From: Labilithrix sp.
GTDB lineage: Bacteria; Myxococcota; Polyangia; Polyangiales; Polyangiaceae
DNA: 64,000 nucleotides
Assembly: GCA_028287035.1 (NCBI GenBank)
Contig: JAQBQL010000176.1
Location: forward strand, 25,028-89,027
Reading direction: 5' to 3'
Shown here: one piece after another, positions 43,472 to 51,742 of the stretch
How the letters are laid out: the number at the start of each line of letters is the position of its first letter
Position numbering within the stretch: the first letter of the stretch is position 1
The notes under the pieces: generated by a model
What the model was told of the DNA's origin: nothing
Seen by the model: only the letters and a program-made list of their open reading frames with translations
Databases searched by the model: none
Program-made: the position numbers and the translations under genes

Positions 43472-43897
43472 CTAGATGCCCTGCACGTGGACGACGACGT
43501 TCCGCGTGTGGGGCATCGTTCTGTGCTCCCACAGGTAGATCGCCTGCCACGTTCCGAGCGCCAGCGCGCCGGCCGTGATCGGCACGACCTCGCTCGTCTT
43601 CGTGATCGCCGACCGAAGGTGACCGGGCATGTCGTCGGCGCCCTCGTCGTCGTGCTCGTAGGCCTTCGCGTCCTCGGGGGCGATGCGCTCGATCCAGGCC
43701 TGGAGATCACGCAGCACCGACGGGTCGGCGTTCTCCTGGATGACCAGCGAGGCGCTCGTGTGCTTGATGAAGAGGGTGCAGAGACCGGTCGTGACGCCCG
43801 ACTCGGCGACCACCGCGGCGACCTTCTTCGTGATGTCGTGGAGGCCTTTGCCTTCGCCCGTCGAGACGCTGATCGTCGCCTGGTGAACCTTGCTCAC
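43472..43897 (-). CDS. YjbQ/UPF0047 family protein (secondary thiamine-phosphate synthase-like)
   Basis: A 141-residue cytoplasmic protein. Family motifs: FIKHTSASLVIQENADPSVL (res ~43-62), DDMPGHLRSAI (~88), PITAGALALGTWQAIYLWEH and the end RNVVVHVQG. Relatives show weak thiamine-phosphate synthase activity, but the physiological role is unclear. GTG 43897 is preceded by TAGAGT, with no ribosome site. It diverges from the second L,D-transpeptidase gene; the 159-nt gap between them shows no other clear signal. Confidence 0.94.
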   Translation of the reverse strand: MSKVHQATISVSTGEGKGLHDITKKVAAVVAESGVTTGLCTLFIKHTSASLVIQENADPSVLRDLQAWIERIAPEDAKAYEHDDEGADDMPGHLRSAITKTSEVVPITAGALALGTWQAIYLWEHRTMPHTRNVVVHVQGI

Positions 43898-43903
43898 GGC
43901 CGC

Positions 43904-43909
43904 ACTCTA
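43904..43909 (-). promoter_or_regulatory. TAGAGT -10-like hexamer, YjbQ gene
   Basis: On the minus strand, 6 nt before GTG 43897. The identical hexamer serves the aldehyde dehydrogenase gene. Confidence 0.45.
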
Positions 43910-44056
43910 CCGCGGCCCGCGGCACGGGGGATCCAGCCCGGATGGACCGAAAGCGATCCATTTCACCGGCCTTTCGCAGCGAGTTGACCTACATCTTCCC
44001 ACGTTTCCGGACGGAGTACGCCTGGCACGCAACGCGCAGAGACCCGCGCAACCCCG

Positions 44057-45121
44057 ATGCCCCGCCTCTTCCTCGGCCTGCTCCTCGCCTCCTCGATCCT
44101 CGCCTCTGGTTGCGCCGCCGAGACCGGCGACGACGAGGCTCCCGAGTCCGCCGATGACGCGCTCCGCGCGAAGGCCGACGACGCGTGGTTCTACGCCGGG
44201 CCGCTCCCCGCGCTGAAGAACGCGAGCGTCACGGTCTCGCTCGCCGGCAACACCGCGCGCATCTCCGGGATCGTTCCCGACGGCGCGTCGCTCGACGAGA
44301 TCAGCAAGCTTCCGCACGTGAAGGCGCGGCTCGACGGCGGCAAGACGCGCCTCGACATCGTCTACCCCATCGCGACCGCCGCGCCGCCGAAGACGAACTC
44401 GCGGCCCGGCACGTACTCGTTCGTGCAGGCGAAGCCGTACCGCCCCGACGGCAACGCGTGGACGCAGTCCCTCGGCAACCACTTCGTGACCTGGGGCGGC
44501 TTCCCGTTCGTCGAGTACAATAGCGGCATCGCGTTCCACGGCCCCATCACCGAGCAGAACAGCAAGGATGGCGGCCCGAACGTCTGGTACCTCCGCCGCG
44601 GCGACGTCTCGAGCGGCTGCAACCGGATGCTCGGCGAGAACGTCGTCGAGCTGACGCACGTGCTCGGCCTCAGCATGCGGAAGGTGTACGGCAAGAACCA
44701 GTCGATCGCGAACCCGTCCGCCGCCAAGGTGACCGTGCTCGCCGACTACGACGCCATCGACGGCAAGTACGTCGACACCGACTACGCGACGGACGTTGGC
44801 GTCGTCCGCCCCGGCGTCAGCAAGGGCGCCGACAAGGTCACCATGTTCGGCTCCTGGGTGGCGAGCGAGATGCCGAACGGCGCCGACCTTCCCCCCGACC
44901 AGAAGTGGGAAGGCGGCGTCAGCGGCAAGCCGTACGTCTTCGCCGACCACGCGCGCAACGACATGGTGTGCTCGTTCGCGTCGACCGACCTCGCGAAGCT
45001 CAAGGTGCTCGCCGCGACGTTCCCGAACAGCGAGCTCCCGCGGAGCGTGTGCGCGAAGAAGGCGTGCGTCGTCGACGCGCTTCGCACGAACAAGAACGCG
45101 AAGACGACCTGCGCGCTCTGA
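44057..45121 (+). CDS. L,D-transpeptidase (YkuD-like) lipoprotein, paralogue B
   Basis: A 354-residue putative lipoprotein (lipobox LASGC, Cys19). The catalytic pieces are SGIAFHGP (H161) and GDVSSGCNRMLGE (C188). Compared with canonical SHGCxR, the first His is Ser while Gly is kept; paralogue A at 18353 keeps the His and loses the Gly. After the domain there is an extra ~120 residues (ADYDAIDGKYVDTDYATDVG, then a Cys-bearing tail AKKACVVDALRT). It presumably acts on peptidoglycan cross-links in the periplasm. It converges on the aldehyde dehydrogenase gene with a 4-nt gap. Confidence 0.82.
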   Translation: MPRLFLGLLLASSILASGCAAETGDDEAPESADDALRAKADDAWFYAGPLPALKNASVTVSLAGNTARISGIVPDGASLDEISKLPHVKARLDGGKTRLDIVYPIATAAPPKTNSRPGTYSFVQAKPYRPDGNAWTQSLGNHFVTWGGFPFVEYNSGIAFHGPITEQNSKDGGPNVWYLRRGDVSSGCNRMLGENVVELTHVLGLSMRKVYGKNQSIANPSAAKVTVLADYDAIDGKYVDTDYATDVGVVRPGVSKGADKVTMFGSWVASEMPNGADLPPDQKWEGGVSGKPYVFADHARNDMVCSFASTDLAKLKVLAATFPNSELPRSVCAKKACVVDALRTNKNAKTTCAL

Positions 45122-45125
45122 GCGG

Positions 45126-46607
45126 CTACTTCCCGAGCAGCCACTTCAGGGCGAAATCGATCTTCGGCCCGTAGGGGGGCTTCAGCAAACCGGAGCCGTT
45201 GATCCGGCTCTGGTAGAAGATGGGCTTCTTCTTCGTGAAGGCGTCGAAGCCCTCCTTCGCGTGGTAATGGCCCATGCCGCTCGGGCCGACGCCGCCGAAC
45301 GGCAGATCGTCCTGCGCGATGTGCAGCATCGTCTCGTTGACGCACACGCCGCCCGAGATCGTCTCGCGCAGCACCTTGTCGATGCGCGTCTGGTCGTGGT
45401 CGAAGAAGTAGAGCGCGAGCGGCCGCGGGTGGTCGTTCACGTAGGCGATCGCCTCGTCGATCGTCTCGTACGTGCGGATCGGCAGGATGGGCCCGAAGAG
45501 CTCCTCCTGCATCATCATCGTGTCGTCCTTGGCGTGGAGCACGAGGTGCGGCGCCATCTTGCGCGCGTTGCGATCGAGGCTCTCCTTGCCGGGGTTCAGC
45601 TCGACGACCTTGGCCCCGCGCTGCTGCGCGTCGGCGAGGACCGCCTCGAGCCGCTGGTAGTGGCGATCGTTGATGATCGCCGTGTAGTCCGGGTTGTTCT
45701 GGATGGTCGGGTACATGCTCGCGAAGGCGGTGCGGCACTCCTCGACGAACGCATCGGCGCGGCCCTTGGGGACGAGCACGTAGTCGGGCGCGATGCACGT
45801 CTGCCCGGCGTTGAAGCACTTGCCCATCATGATCTTCTGGGCGGCCTGCGCGATCGAGTAGCTCTCGCCGACGATCGCCGGCGACTTCCCGCCGAGCTCG
45901 AGGGTCACCGGCGTGAGCTGCTCGGCGGCGGCGCGCATGACCATCTTCCCGACGCGCGTGGAGCCGGTGAAGACGAGGTGGTCGAGCGGGAGCTGCGAGA
46001 GCGCCTCGGCCACGTCGACGCCGCCCGTGACGACGGCCACGTGATCGGCCGCGAACGTCTCGGAGATGAGCTTCGCGAGCAGCTCGGACGTGTCGGGCAC
46101 GAGCTCCGAGGGCTTGATGATGGCGCGGTTACCGGCGGCGAGGATGCTGACGAGCGGACCGAGCGCGAGCTGCACCGGGTAGTTCCAGGGCGCGATGACG
46201 CCGACGACGCCGACCGGCTGGTTCACCACCTCGGCGCGGCCCGGCAGGAACATCCACGACACCTCGCGCGGCTCCGTCTCCATCCACTCGTGGAGATGAG
46301 CGCGCGCATGCTTGATCGCGTTGACCACGATCATGACCTCGGCGATGAGGCTCTCGTGCTTGGAGCGAACGCCGAAGTCCATCCCGATCGCCTTCGCGAT
46401 GTCGTGCTTCCGCGCGAGGACGGCGCGCTCCAGCTTGTCGAGATGCTCGATGCGCAGATCGTAATCCGGCGCGCCCGATCTGCGCTGTGCCGCCTTGAGC
46501 TTGTCGAGCAGGACGCGCAGGTTGCCGTGTGCTCCGTCGGCCTCGCGCGAGGCGCTATCGCGGGAAACACGCACGCTCGATCCGCCCTGCTCGGTCACGC
46601 TATCCAT
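45126..46607 (-). CDS. Aldehyde dehydrogenase (coniferyl-aldehyde-type)
   Basis: A 493-residue NAD(P)-dependent cytoplasmic enzyme that oxidises aldehydes to acids. Seen: VIAPWNYPVQLALGPL, AGNRAIIKPSE, FTGSTRVGKMVMRAAA (nucleotide site), TLELGGKSPAIV (general-base Glu), NAGQTCIAPDYVLV (nucleophile Cys), EELFGPILPI and the C-terminal PFGGVGPSGMGHYHAKEG. The N-terminal LRVLLDKLKAAQRRSG and the YHAKEGFDAFTKKK end are typical of the CalB/class-3 ALDH branch, which takes aromatic or fatty aldehydes. ATG 46607 has TAGAGT 8 nt upstream. It diverges from glpD across only 36 nt. Confidence 0.94.
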   Translation of the reverse strand: MDSVTEQGGSSVRVSRDSASREADGAHGNLRVLLDKLKAAQRRSGAPDYDLRIEHLDKLERAVLARKHDIAKAIGMDFGVRSKHESLIAEVMIVVNAIKHARAHLHEWMETEPREVSWMFLPGRAEVVNQPVGVVGVIAPWNYPVQLALGPLVSILAAGNRAIIKPSELVPDTSELLAKLISETFAADHVAVVTGGVDVAEALSQLPLDHLVFTGSTRVGKMVMRAAAEQLTPVTLELGGKSPAIVGESYSIAQAAQKIMMGKCFNAGQTCIAPDYVLVPKGRADAFVEECRTAFASMYPTIQNNPDYTAIINDRHYQRLEAVLADAQQRGAKVVELNPGKESLDRNARKMAPHLVLHAKDDTMMMQEELFGPILPIRTYETIDEAIAYVNDHPRPLALYFFDHDQTRIDKVLRETISGGVCVNETMLHIAQDDLPFGGVGPSGMGHYHAKEGFDAFTKKKPIFYQSRINGSGLLKPPYGPKIDFALKWLLGK

Positions 46608-46615
46608 GCGGCGGA

Positions 46616-46621
46616 ACTCTA
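46616..46621 (-). promoter_or_regulatory. TAGAGT -10-like hexamer, aldehyde dehydrogenase gene
   Basis: On the minus strand, 8 nt before ATG 46607. Only 7 nt separate it from the glpD hexamer on the other strand. Confidence 0.45.
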
Positions 46622-46628
46622 GCACTGC

Positions 46629-46634
46629 TACGGT
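46629..46634 (+). promoter_or_regulatory. TACGGT -10-like hexamer, glpD
   Basis: Ends 9 nt before ATG 46644. Any -35 element would lie inside the aldehyde dehydrogenase 5' end. Confidence 0.4.
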
Positions 46635-46643
46635 GCATGCCAC

Positions 46644-48230
46644 ATGTGGACGCGCGGATACCGGGACGAGGTCTGGAGTCGCCTGCGTGGTCCCCAGGCT
46701 GCCGGCGAGAAGTGGGATCTCATCGTCATCGGAGGCGGCATCACCGGCGCCGGCATCCTCGCCGAGGCGGCCCGCCAGGGTAAGAAGGTCCTCCTCGTCG
46801 AGGGACAGGACTTCTCGTCCGGCACCTCGAGCCGCTCCACGAAGCTCGTTCACGGCGGGCTCCGTTACCTCCGTCAGGGGCAGTTCCTCGTCACGCGCAA
46901 GAGCGTGAAGGAGCGCGAGCGCCTGATGTCCGAGGGCAAGGGCCTCGTCGACCCGCTCGCCTTTTCGCTGGCGGCGTTCCCGGGCGATCAGATGCCCAAG
47001 TGGATGTACGGCGTGGGCCTCGCCATGTACGACGCGCTCGCGTGGAAGTGGGCACACGAGAAGCAGAGCAAGGCGGAGCTGATCAAGAAGATCGCGCCGC
47101 TCGAGGGCTCGGCGGTGCTCGGCGGCTACCGCTACTTCGACGCGCAGACCGACGACTCGCGGCTCACCCTGCGCGTGCTGCGCGAGGGCGTTCGCTACGG
47201 CGGCGTCGCCATCAACTACGTGCGTGCCGATTCGCTCCTCCGCACCGCCGACGGCAAGGTGCGCGGCGCGGTGCTGCGCGACGTGAGCCCGTACGGCGAC
47301 GGGCGCACCGCGGAGGTCGAGGCGAAGGTCGTCATCAGCGCCACCGGCGCGTGGGCCGACGAGCTGCGCACCGCGCTCGGTCATCCGAAGCGCCTCCGCC
47401 GGATCCGCGGCAGCCACCTCACGTTCAAGTCCGAGCGGCTGCCGCTCGCGGAGGCGGTGAGCCTGCTGCACCCGCGCGACCAGCGCGCGGTCTTCGCGAT
47501 CCCGTGGGAGGGCGTGACCATCCTCGGCACGACGGACGTCGACCACGGCAGCCTCGACGAGGAGCCGGCGATCAGCCAGGGCGAGATCGAGTACCTCCTC
47601 GAGGCCGCGCAGAAGGCGTTCCCGTCGCGCGAGATCACCCATGCGGACGTGATCTCGACGTGGTCGGGCGTCCGGCCCGTCATCGACACCGGCAAGAGCG
47701 ACCCCTCGAAGGAGTCGCGCGAGCACGCCATCTGGAAGGAGGACGGGCTCCTCACGATCAGCGGCGGCAAGCTGACGACCTTCATCGTCATGGCGCGAGA
47801 CGCGCTCGCTGCCGTCGAGGAGGAGCTCGGCCCGGTCGGTCCCCGCGGGCGCATCTTCGACGAGCAGCCGCCCGAGGCGGTGCCGTGGGCGAGCGGCCTC
47901 GACGAGGCGGCGCGCGTGCGTCTCATCGGGCGCTTCGGTCAGGACGTGGCCCAGGTCGCGTCCGGCCCGCTCGCCGCCTCGATCCCCGGATCGATCGCGC
48001 TGTGGAGCGAGATCAAGCAGGCGGCACGTGACGAGGCGGTGGTCACGCTCGCGGACCTGCTGCTGCGCCGCGTGCGGCTCGGCCTCCTCCTGCCGGACGG
48101 CGGCCTCGGCGAGATCGAGACCATCCGCAAGATCGCCCAGCCCGAGCTCGGCTGGGACGACGCGCGGTGGGATCGGGAGCGCGCCGCCTACGAGACCACG
48201 TGGAAGAAGGCGTACTCGCCCGCGCCGTGA
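46644..48230 (+). CDS. glpD: Glycerol-3-phosphate dehydrogenase (FAD)
   Basis: Oxidises glycerol-3-phosphate to dihydroxyacetone phosphate and passes electrons to quinones at the inner membrane, 528 residues. Seen: FAD-binding DLIVIGGGITGAGILAEAAR (from residue ~25), the family signature GTSSRSTKLVHGGLRYL, SATGAWADELR, LRRIRGSHLTF, PWEGVTILGTTDVDH, and SGVRPVIDTG, then TISGGKLTTF. The C-terminal ~120 residues form the GlpD cap. No glpF or glpK is next to it. ATG 46644 has no ribosome site; the downstream serine hydrolase overlaps its stop by GTGA. Confidence 0.96.
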   Translation: MWTRGYRDEVWSRLRGPQAAGEKWDLIVIGGGITGAGILAEAARQGKKVLLVEGQDFSSGTSSRSTKLVHGGLRYLRQGQFLVTRKSVKERERLMSEGKGLVDPLAFSLAAFPGDQMPKWMYGVGLAMYDALAWKWAHEKQSKAELIKKIAPLEGSAVLGGYRYFDAQTDDSRLTLRVLREGVRYGGVAINYVRADSLLRTADGKVRGAVLRDVSPYGDGRTAEVEAKVVISATGAWADELRTALGHPKRLRRIRGSHLTFKSERLPLAEAVSLLHPRDQRAVFAIPWEGVTILGTTDVDHGSLDEEPAISQGEIEYLLEAAQKAFPSREITHADVISTWSGVRPVIDTGKSDPSKESREHAIWKEDGLLTISGGKLTTFIVMARDALAAVEEELGPVGPRGRIFDEQPPEAVPWASGLDEAARVRLIGRFGQDVAQVASGPLAASIPGSIALWSEIKQAARDEAVVTLADLLLRRVRLGLLLPDGGLGEIETIRKIAQPELGWDDARWDRERAAYETTWKKAYSPAP

Positions 48231-49414
48231 GCGGGCATCGCGCGCGGCTCCTCGTTCTCGCGATCGCTCTCCTCGGCCCGCTCGCGCCGGGTTGCCGCGC
48301 CGGTGGCGGCACGGTCGTGGACGCGGGGGCGGACTCGAGCGCCTCGGGCGACGCCTCCCCCGGCGCAGTGGGCGCGGCCGATGCTGCCGCTGACGTCGGG
48401 CCGGCCATGGAGGCGGGGCACGCCGCCGACGCTCCCCTGCCCGCCCCCGACGTCCTCGCCGCCGCGTTCAAGGGGACGGCGGCGCGCGGCTTCGTCGCCG
48501 CGACCATGCGCGGCTCGGACGGCGTGCCGGTGCGCGCGCTGGCTCCGCTCGGACGCGGTGATGCGCGCCTCGCGCCCGACGCGCCGGTGCCCATCGCCTC
48601 GTTCACGAAGCTGTGGACCGCGGTGGCGGCGCTGCAGCTCGTGGCCGCCCATCGACTCGAGCTTTCCATGACCATCGCCGAGGTCCTCCCGGCGCTCGCC
48701 CGGCGTGCGTGGGCCGACAGCACGCTCGCCGAGCTGATGAGCCACACCTCGCGCGTGCCCGAGTTCGACGAGGCGAGCGGCTATTTCCGGAAGCGCGACG
48801 TCAGCTTCGAGGACCCGGTCGCGGCGCTCGAGCGGTACGTGCCGCGCAGCACCGAGAAGCGCGGCGTCTTCAAGTATCGCAATGCCGAGTACGCGATCGT
48901 CGGCGCAATGGTGGCGGCCCGCGCCGGCAAGCCGCTCGCCGACGTGCTGCAAGGCTCCGTCTTCGGGCCCGCGAAGATGACGCGCTCCGGCCTGCTCGTG
49001 GGCAGCGCGGAGCCGGCCGTCGACCTGCACGCGCTCGGCGTCGTCCGCGCGCAGAACTTCTTCGCCGCCGGCGCCGGCTACTCGACTGCCGACGATCTCC
49101 TGTCGTTCTTCGAGGCGCTGGGCGACGCCACGCTCCTCGACGCGGAGCAGAAGAAGCTCCTCTTCGACGGTCAGAAGAGCCGCGGGTACGGCGCGCTCGG
49201 CTGCTGGGCATATCCCTTCGAGACGGCGCCCGGCGCGACCACCCTCCTCGTCGAGCGACAGGGCGCGCTCGGCGACATGAAGCTCTTCGCCGCCTTCGCG
49301 CCCGAGCAGCGGCGCGCAGTGGTGGCCTGGTCGAGCCCTTCGCTCGATTTCGATCATCCCTATCTCGGTCACGGCGTGGGATTCCAGCTGGCCCGGCTCG
49401 TCGTCGTTCGCTGA
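48227..49414 (+). CDS. Serine hydrolase, beta-lactamase/DD-peptidase-like lipoprotein
   Basis: A 395-residue exported protein with lipobox LAPGC and a long Asp/Ala-rich linker (residues ~25-75). The class-C beta-lactamase fold follows: SxxK as SFTK in PIASFTKLWTAVAALQ (~125-140), a Tyr-x-Asn site in FKYRNAEYAIVG, LMSHTSRVPEF, and a loop GAGYSTADDLLSFFEAL. Such proteins are D-Ala-D-Ala peptidases, esterases or inactive homologues, and sequence alone does not decide. GTG 48227 overlaps glpD by 4 nt, although no functional link is obvious. Confidence 0.85.
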   Translation: MSGHRARLLVLAIALLGPLAPGCRAGGGTVVDAGADSSASGDASPGAVGAADAAADVGPAMEAGHAADAPLPAPDVLAAAFKGTAARGFVAATMRGSDGVPVRALAPLGRGDARLAPDAPVPIASFTKLWTAVAALQLVAAHRLELSMTIAEVLPALARRAWADSTLAELMSHTSRVPEFDEASGYFRKRDVSFEDPVAALERYVPRSTEKRGVFKYRNAEYAIVGAMVAARAGKPLADVLQGSVFGPAKMTRSGLLVGSAEPAVDLHALGVVRAQNFFAAGAGYSTADDLLSFFEALGDATLLDAEQKKLLFDGQKSRGYGALGCWAYPFETAPGATTLLVERQGALGDMKLFAAFAPEQRRAVVAWSSPSLDFDHPYLGHGVGFQLARLVVVR

Positions 49415-49577
49415 ATCGCGATTGTGGCGGCCGGATGGCCCCACCCCCTGCGGCCGGTGCCTCACGTGCGCGACTCTCGCACCATCGCGATCGGGCCCCT
49501 GATTCCACGCCTCGCTGCACTTTTCCGTCGTCGCCATCGACGACGCGCCGGCACACGCATTGCGATGGCGGAGAGCC

Positions 49578-50450
49578 ATGAACAAGACCTCGCGTGCCCT
49601 CCTGCCCGTCCTGATGACGGCGTTCGCCTGCACCTCGCTCGTCGGCTGCAGCGCCGATGCCGACTCCGATTCCGAAGAAGAGATGTGGGACGAGGGCCCG
49701 CTCGCGCAGGACGAGAAGAGCGACGAGGGTAACGTCGCGGAGACGAGCTCCGCGATCACCGCGAACGACTTCCAGCTCCCCTTCCCCTGCGGCCAGGTGT
49801 GGTCCGGCCAGACCCGCACGAACCACAGCCCGCCGAGCTCGGTCGATTTCAACCGGACCGACGACTACGGCGACACGGTCGTCGCGGCGGCTGCCGGGAC
49901 GGTCACGCGGGTCGAGAACCTCGGGAGCACGAGCTACGGACGCTGGGTCGAGGTGAGCCACGGCAGCGGCTGGACCACGCGCTACGCGCACCTCAGCATG
50001 CAGAGCGTCGCGCGTGGACAGCACGTGGCGCGCGGCCAGAAGATCGGCAACGTCGGCAGCACGGGCGGCTCGACGGGCCCGCACCTCCACTTCGAGGAGC
50101 GCCGCAACGGGGTCGCGGTCCGCGCGACCTTCAACGGCTCGGGGGCGCTCTACTGGGGAACGCGCTCGTACACGAGCCACAACGCCTGCGCGTCGAGCAG
50201 CGGCGCGAGCGGTCGGGTCGACACGGCCGGCGCGCCGCTCACGATCCGCGCCGCGGCGAGCACGTCGTCGGCGGCCGTGGGGTCGCTCTCGGACGGGCAG
50301 ACGGTCAGCATCAGCTGCCAGAAGAAGGGCGAGAAGGTGGAGGGTACCTTCGGCACCTCGACGCTCTGGGACAAGGTCGGCGGCGGCTTCGTGGCCGACG
50401 CGTACATCTTCACCGGCGCCGACGGCCGCGTGGCGCCCGACTGCAACTAG
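49578..50450 (+). CDS. M23 peptidase lipoprotein with SH3-like C-terminus
   Basis: A 290-residue exported zinc endopeptidase on peptidoglycan cross-bridges. ATG 49578 has GGCGGAG upstream; the lipobox is LVGC (Cys ~24). The LytM/M23 domain spans ~75-185. First metal site: NHSPPSSVDFN, with the His/Asp pair. Then GTVTRVENLGST, TTRYAHLSMQSVARGQHVARGQ and the key GSTGPHLHFEE (HxH). A C-terminal beta segment (~200-290; APLTIRAAASTSSAAVGSL) looks like an SH3b wall-binding domain. The acidic stretch after the lipid Cys is typical of outer-membrane retention. The 163-nt gap before it (49415-49577) shows nothing I can name. Confidence 0.9.
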   Translation: MNKTSRALLPVLMTAFACTSLVGCSADADSDSEEEMWDEGPLAQDEKSDEGNVAETSSAITANDFQLPFPCGQVWSGQTRTNHSPPSSVDFNRTDDYGDTVVAAAAGTVTRVENLGSTSYGRWVEVSHGSGWTTRYAHLSMQSVARGQHVARGQKIGNVGSTGGSTGPHLHFEERRNGVAVRATFNGSGALYWGTRSYTSHNACASSSGASGRVDTAGAPLTIRAAASTSSAAVGSLSDGQTVSISCQKKGEKVEGTFGTSTLWDKVGGGFVADAYIFTGADGRVAPDCN

Positions 50451-50457
50451 CGCGCAG

Positions 50458-51120
50458 CTACGCCGGGAGCTCGCGGGCGAGCTGGGCGAGGAACGCGCGC
50501 ATGAACGTGGCGCGCTCCTCGGCCAGCCGCCGCGCGGTGCGCGTGTGGAGGCGCGCCGGGAGGAGGAGCAGCTTCTTGTAGACGTGGTCGAGGCCCCACG
50601 CCTTGTCGTCGGGATCGCGCGCCGTGCAGAACGGGTCCTCCGGCGCGTAGAACGGGCGCTTCATTGCCGCGCAGGTGGCCCACATGCGCGCGAGGCCGAT
50701 CGCGCCGATCGCGTCGAGCCGGTCGGCGTCCTGCAGCACGCGGCTCGCGGGCGCGGTGGGCAGCGCGCCCTTCGAAAACGCGTGGTCCCGGATCGCCTCG
50801 ACCACCGGCGTGACGAGCGCGGCGGGCGCCGCCTCGCGCTCGAGCAGCGCGCGCGCGTGCTCCGCGCAGACGTCCCCAGCGCGCGCCGAGTCCGGATGAT
50901 CCTTGGGGAGGTTGAAGAGCTCGTGAAGGAGCGCGGCGGCCATGGCCACGGCCTCGTCGTCCGCCGTGAGCGGCTCGTCGCGCGCGATGACCCGGACGTT
51001 CTCGACCACCCGGAGCACGTGCGAGATGTCGTGCGCGGGCTCGGCGTCACGTGCGCGGGCGGTCGCCTCGGCCGCGAGCCGCGACCACAGGTCGGCGGGC
51101 AGCGCCGCCGGACCGATCAC
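50458..51120 (-). CDS. HD-domain phosphohydrolase
   Basis: A 220-residue cytoplasmic protein. Metal-binding HD motifs: HDISHVLRVVENV (first His), AALLHELFN (the HD position reads HE, so the Asp is replaced by Glu), an IRDHAF and QDADRLDAIGAIGLAR (Asp). It resembles YedJ-like phosphohydrolases that act on nucleotides. The HE in place of HD is a visible deviation that may alter metal choice. GTG 51120 overlaps the LOG gene stop by 4 nt, so both nucleotide-type enzymes are co-translated. Confidence 0.88.
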   Translation of the reverse strand: MIGPAALPADLWSRLAAEATARARDAEPAHDISHVLRVVENVRVIARDEPLTADDEAVAMAAALLHELFNLPKDHPDSARAGDVCAEHARALLEREAAPAALVTPVVEAIRDHAFSKGALPTAPASRVLQDADRLDAIGAIGLARMWATCAAMKRPFYAPEDPFCTARDPDDKAWGLDHVYKKLLLLPARLHTRTARRLAEERATFMRAFLAQLARELPA

Positions 51121-51692
51121 GGAGCGCTCCACTTGTTGGGCAGCGCGGGCATGGTCCAGGCGAGGAGCTTGTCGACGAGTCGGTCCGCGTCGTCGTCGAC
51201 GACAACGAGCCCGGCGTGCTCGGGCTGCGCGAACGAGGCCTCGATGGTGTGGCGCAGCAGCGCCACGAACGGCGCGTAATAACCGTCGACGTCGAGGAGC
51301 GCGCTCGGCTTCGCGTGGAAGCCGATCTGCGCGAGCGTGATCACCTCGAAGAGCTCGTCGTAGGTCCCGAAGCCGCCCGGCAGCGCGACGAACGCGTCCG
51401 CCTGCTGGATCATGCGGTCCTTCCGCTCGTGCATGCTGCCGGTCACGATCAGCTCGGCGAGCCCGTCGTGGGCCACTTCCTTGTCGACGAGCGCCCGCGG
51501 GATGATGCCGACCACGCGGCCGCCGTGGGCGAGCGCCGCGTCGGCCATGACGCCCATCAGACCGACCTTCGCGCCCCCGTAGACGAGCTCGAGGCCGCGC
51601 CCGGCAATCGCCCGCCCCATCGCCGCCGCGGCCGTCGCGAAGGCAGGTGAGGCACCCATGCGCGACCCGCAGAACACGCAGATGCTGCGCAT
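51117..51692 (-). CDS. LOG-family nucleotide 5'-monophosphate phosphoribohydrolase
   Basis: A 191-residue Rossmann-like enzyme that splits a nucleoside 5'-monophosphate into base and ribose-5-phosphate (the family makes cytokinin bases in plants). Seen: ICVFCGSRMGASPAF, LVYGGAKVGLMGVMAD, the pair SMHERKDRMIQQADAFVAL and LPGGFGTYDELFE (catalytic PGGxGTxxE), and GYYAPFVALL. Start ATG 51692 gives the usual MRSICVFCG; the hexamer TACGTT precedes it. It is coupled to the HD phosphohydrolase downstream. In bacteria the true role is probably nucleotide salvage or detoxification. Confidence 0.94.
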   Translation of the reverse strand: MRSICVFCGSRMGASPAFATAAAAMGRAIAGRGLELVYGGAKVGLMGVMADAALAHGGRVVGIIPRALVDKEVAHDGLAELIVTGSMHERKDRMIQQADAFVALPGGFGTYDELFEVITLAQIGFHAKPSALLDVDGYYAPFVALLRHTIEASFAQPEHAGLVVVDDDADRLVDKLLAWTMPALPNKWSAP

Positions 51693-51699
51693 GGTGGCC

Positions 51700-51705
51700 A
51701 ACGTA
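51700..51705 (-). promoter_or_regulatory. TACGTT -10-like hexamer, LOG/HD operon
   Basis: On the minus strand, 7 nt before ATG 51692; 22 nt from the kinase-gene hexamer on the other strand. Confidence 0.4.
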
Positions 51706-51727
51706 GCACGCGGCCCCTCGGGCCAGG

Positions 51728-51733
51728 TATGCT
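51728..51733 (+). promoter_or_regulatory. TATGCT -10-like hexamer, Ser/Thr kinase gene
   Basis: Ends 9 nt before GTG 51743. Same hexamer as the DUF5924-like gene. Confidence 0.4.
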
Positions 51734-51742
51734 GCGCGCAGA

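Noticed and set aside
44023..44038. Possible sigma-54 element TGGCACG-N4-GCGC before paralogue B
   Set aside because: The -12 half lacks TTGC, and a similar match lies inside the desaturase gene, so it is near chance in this GC-rich sequence.
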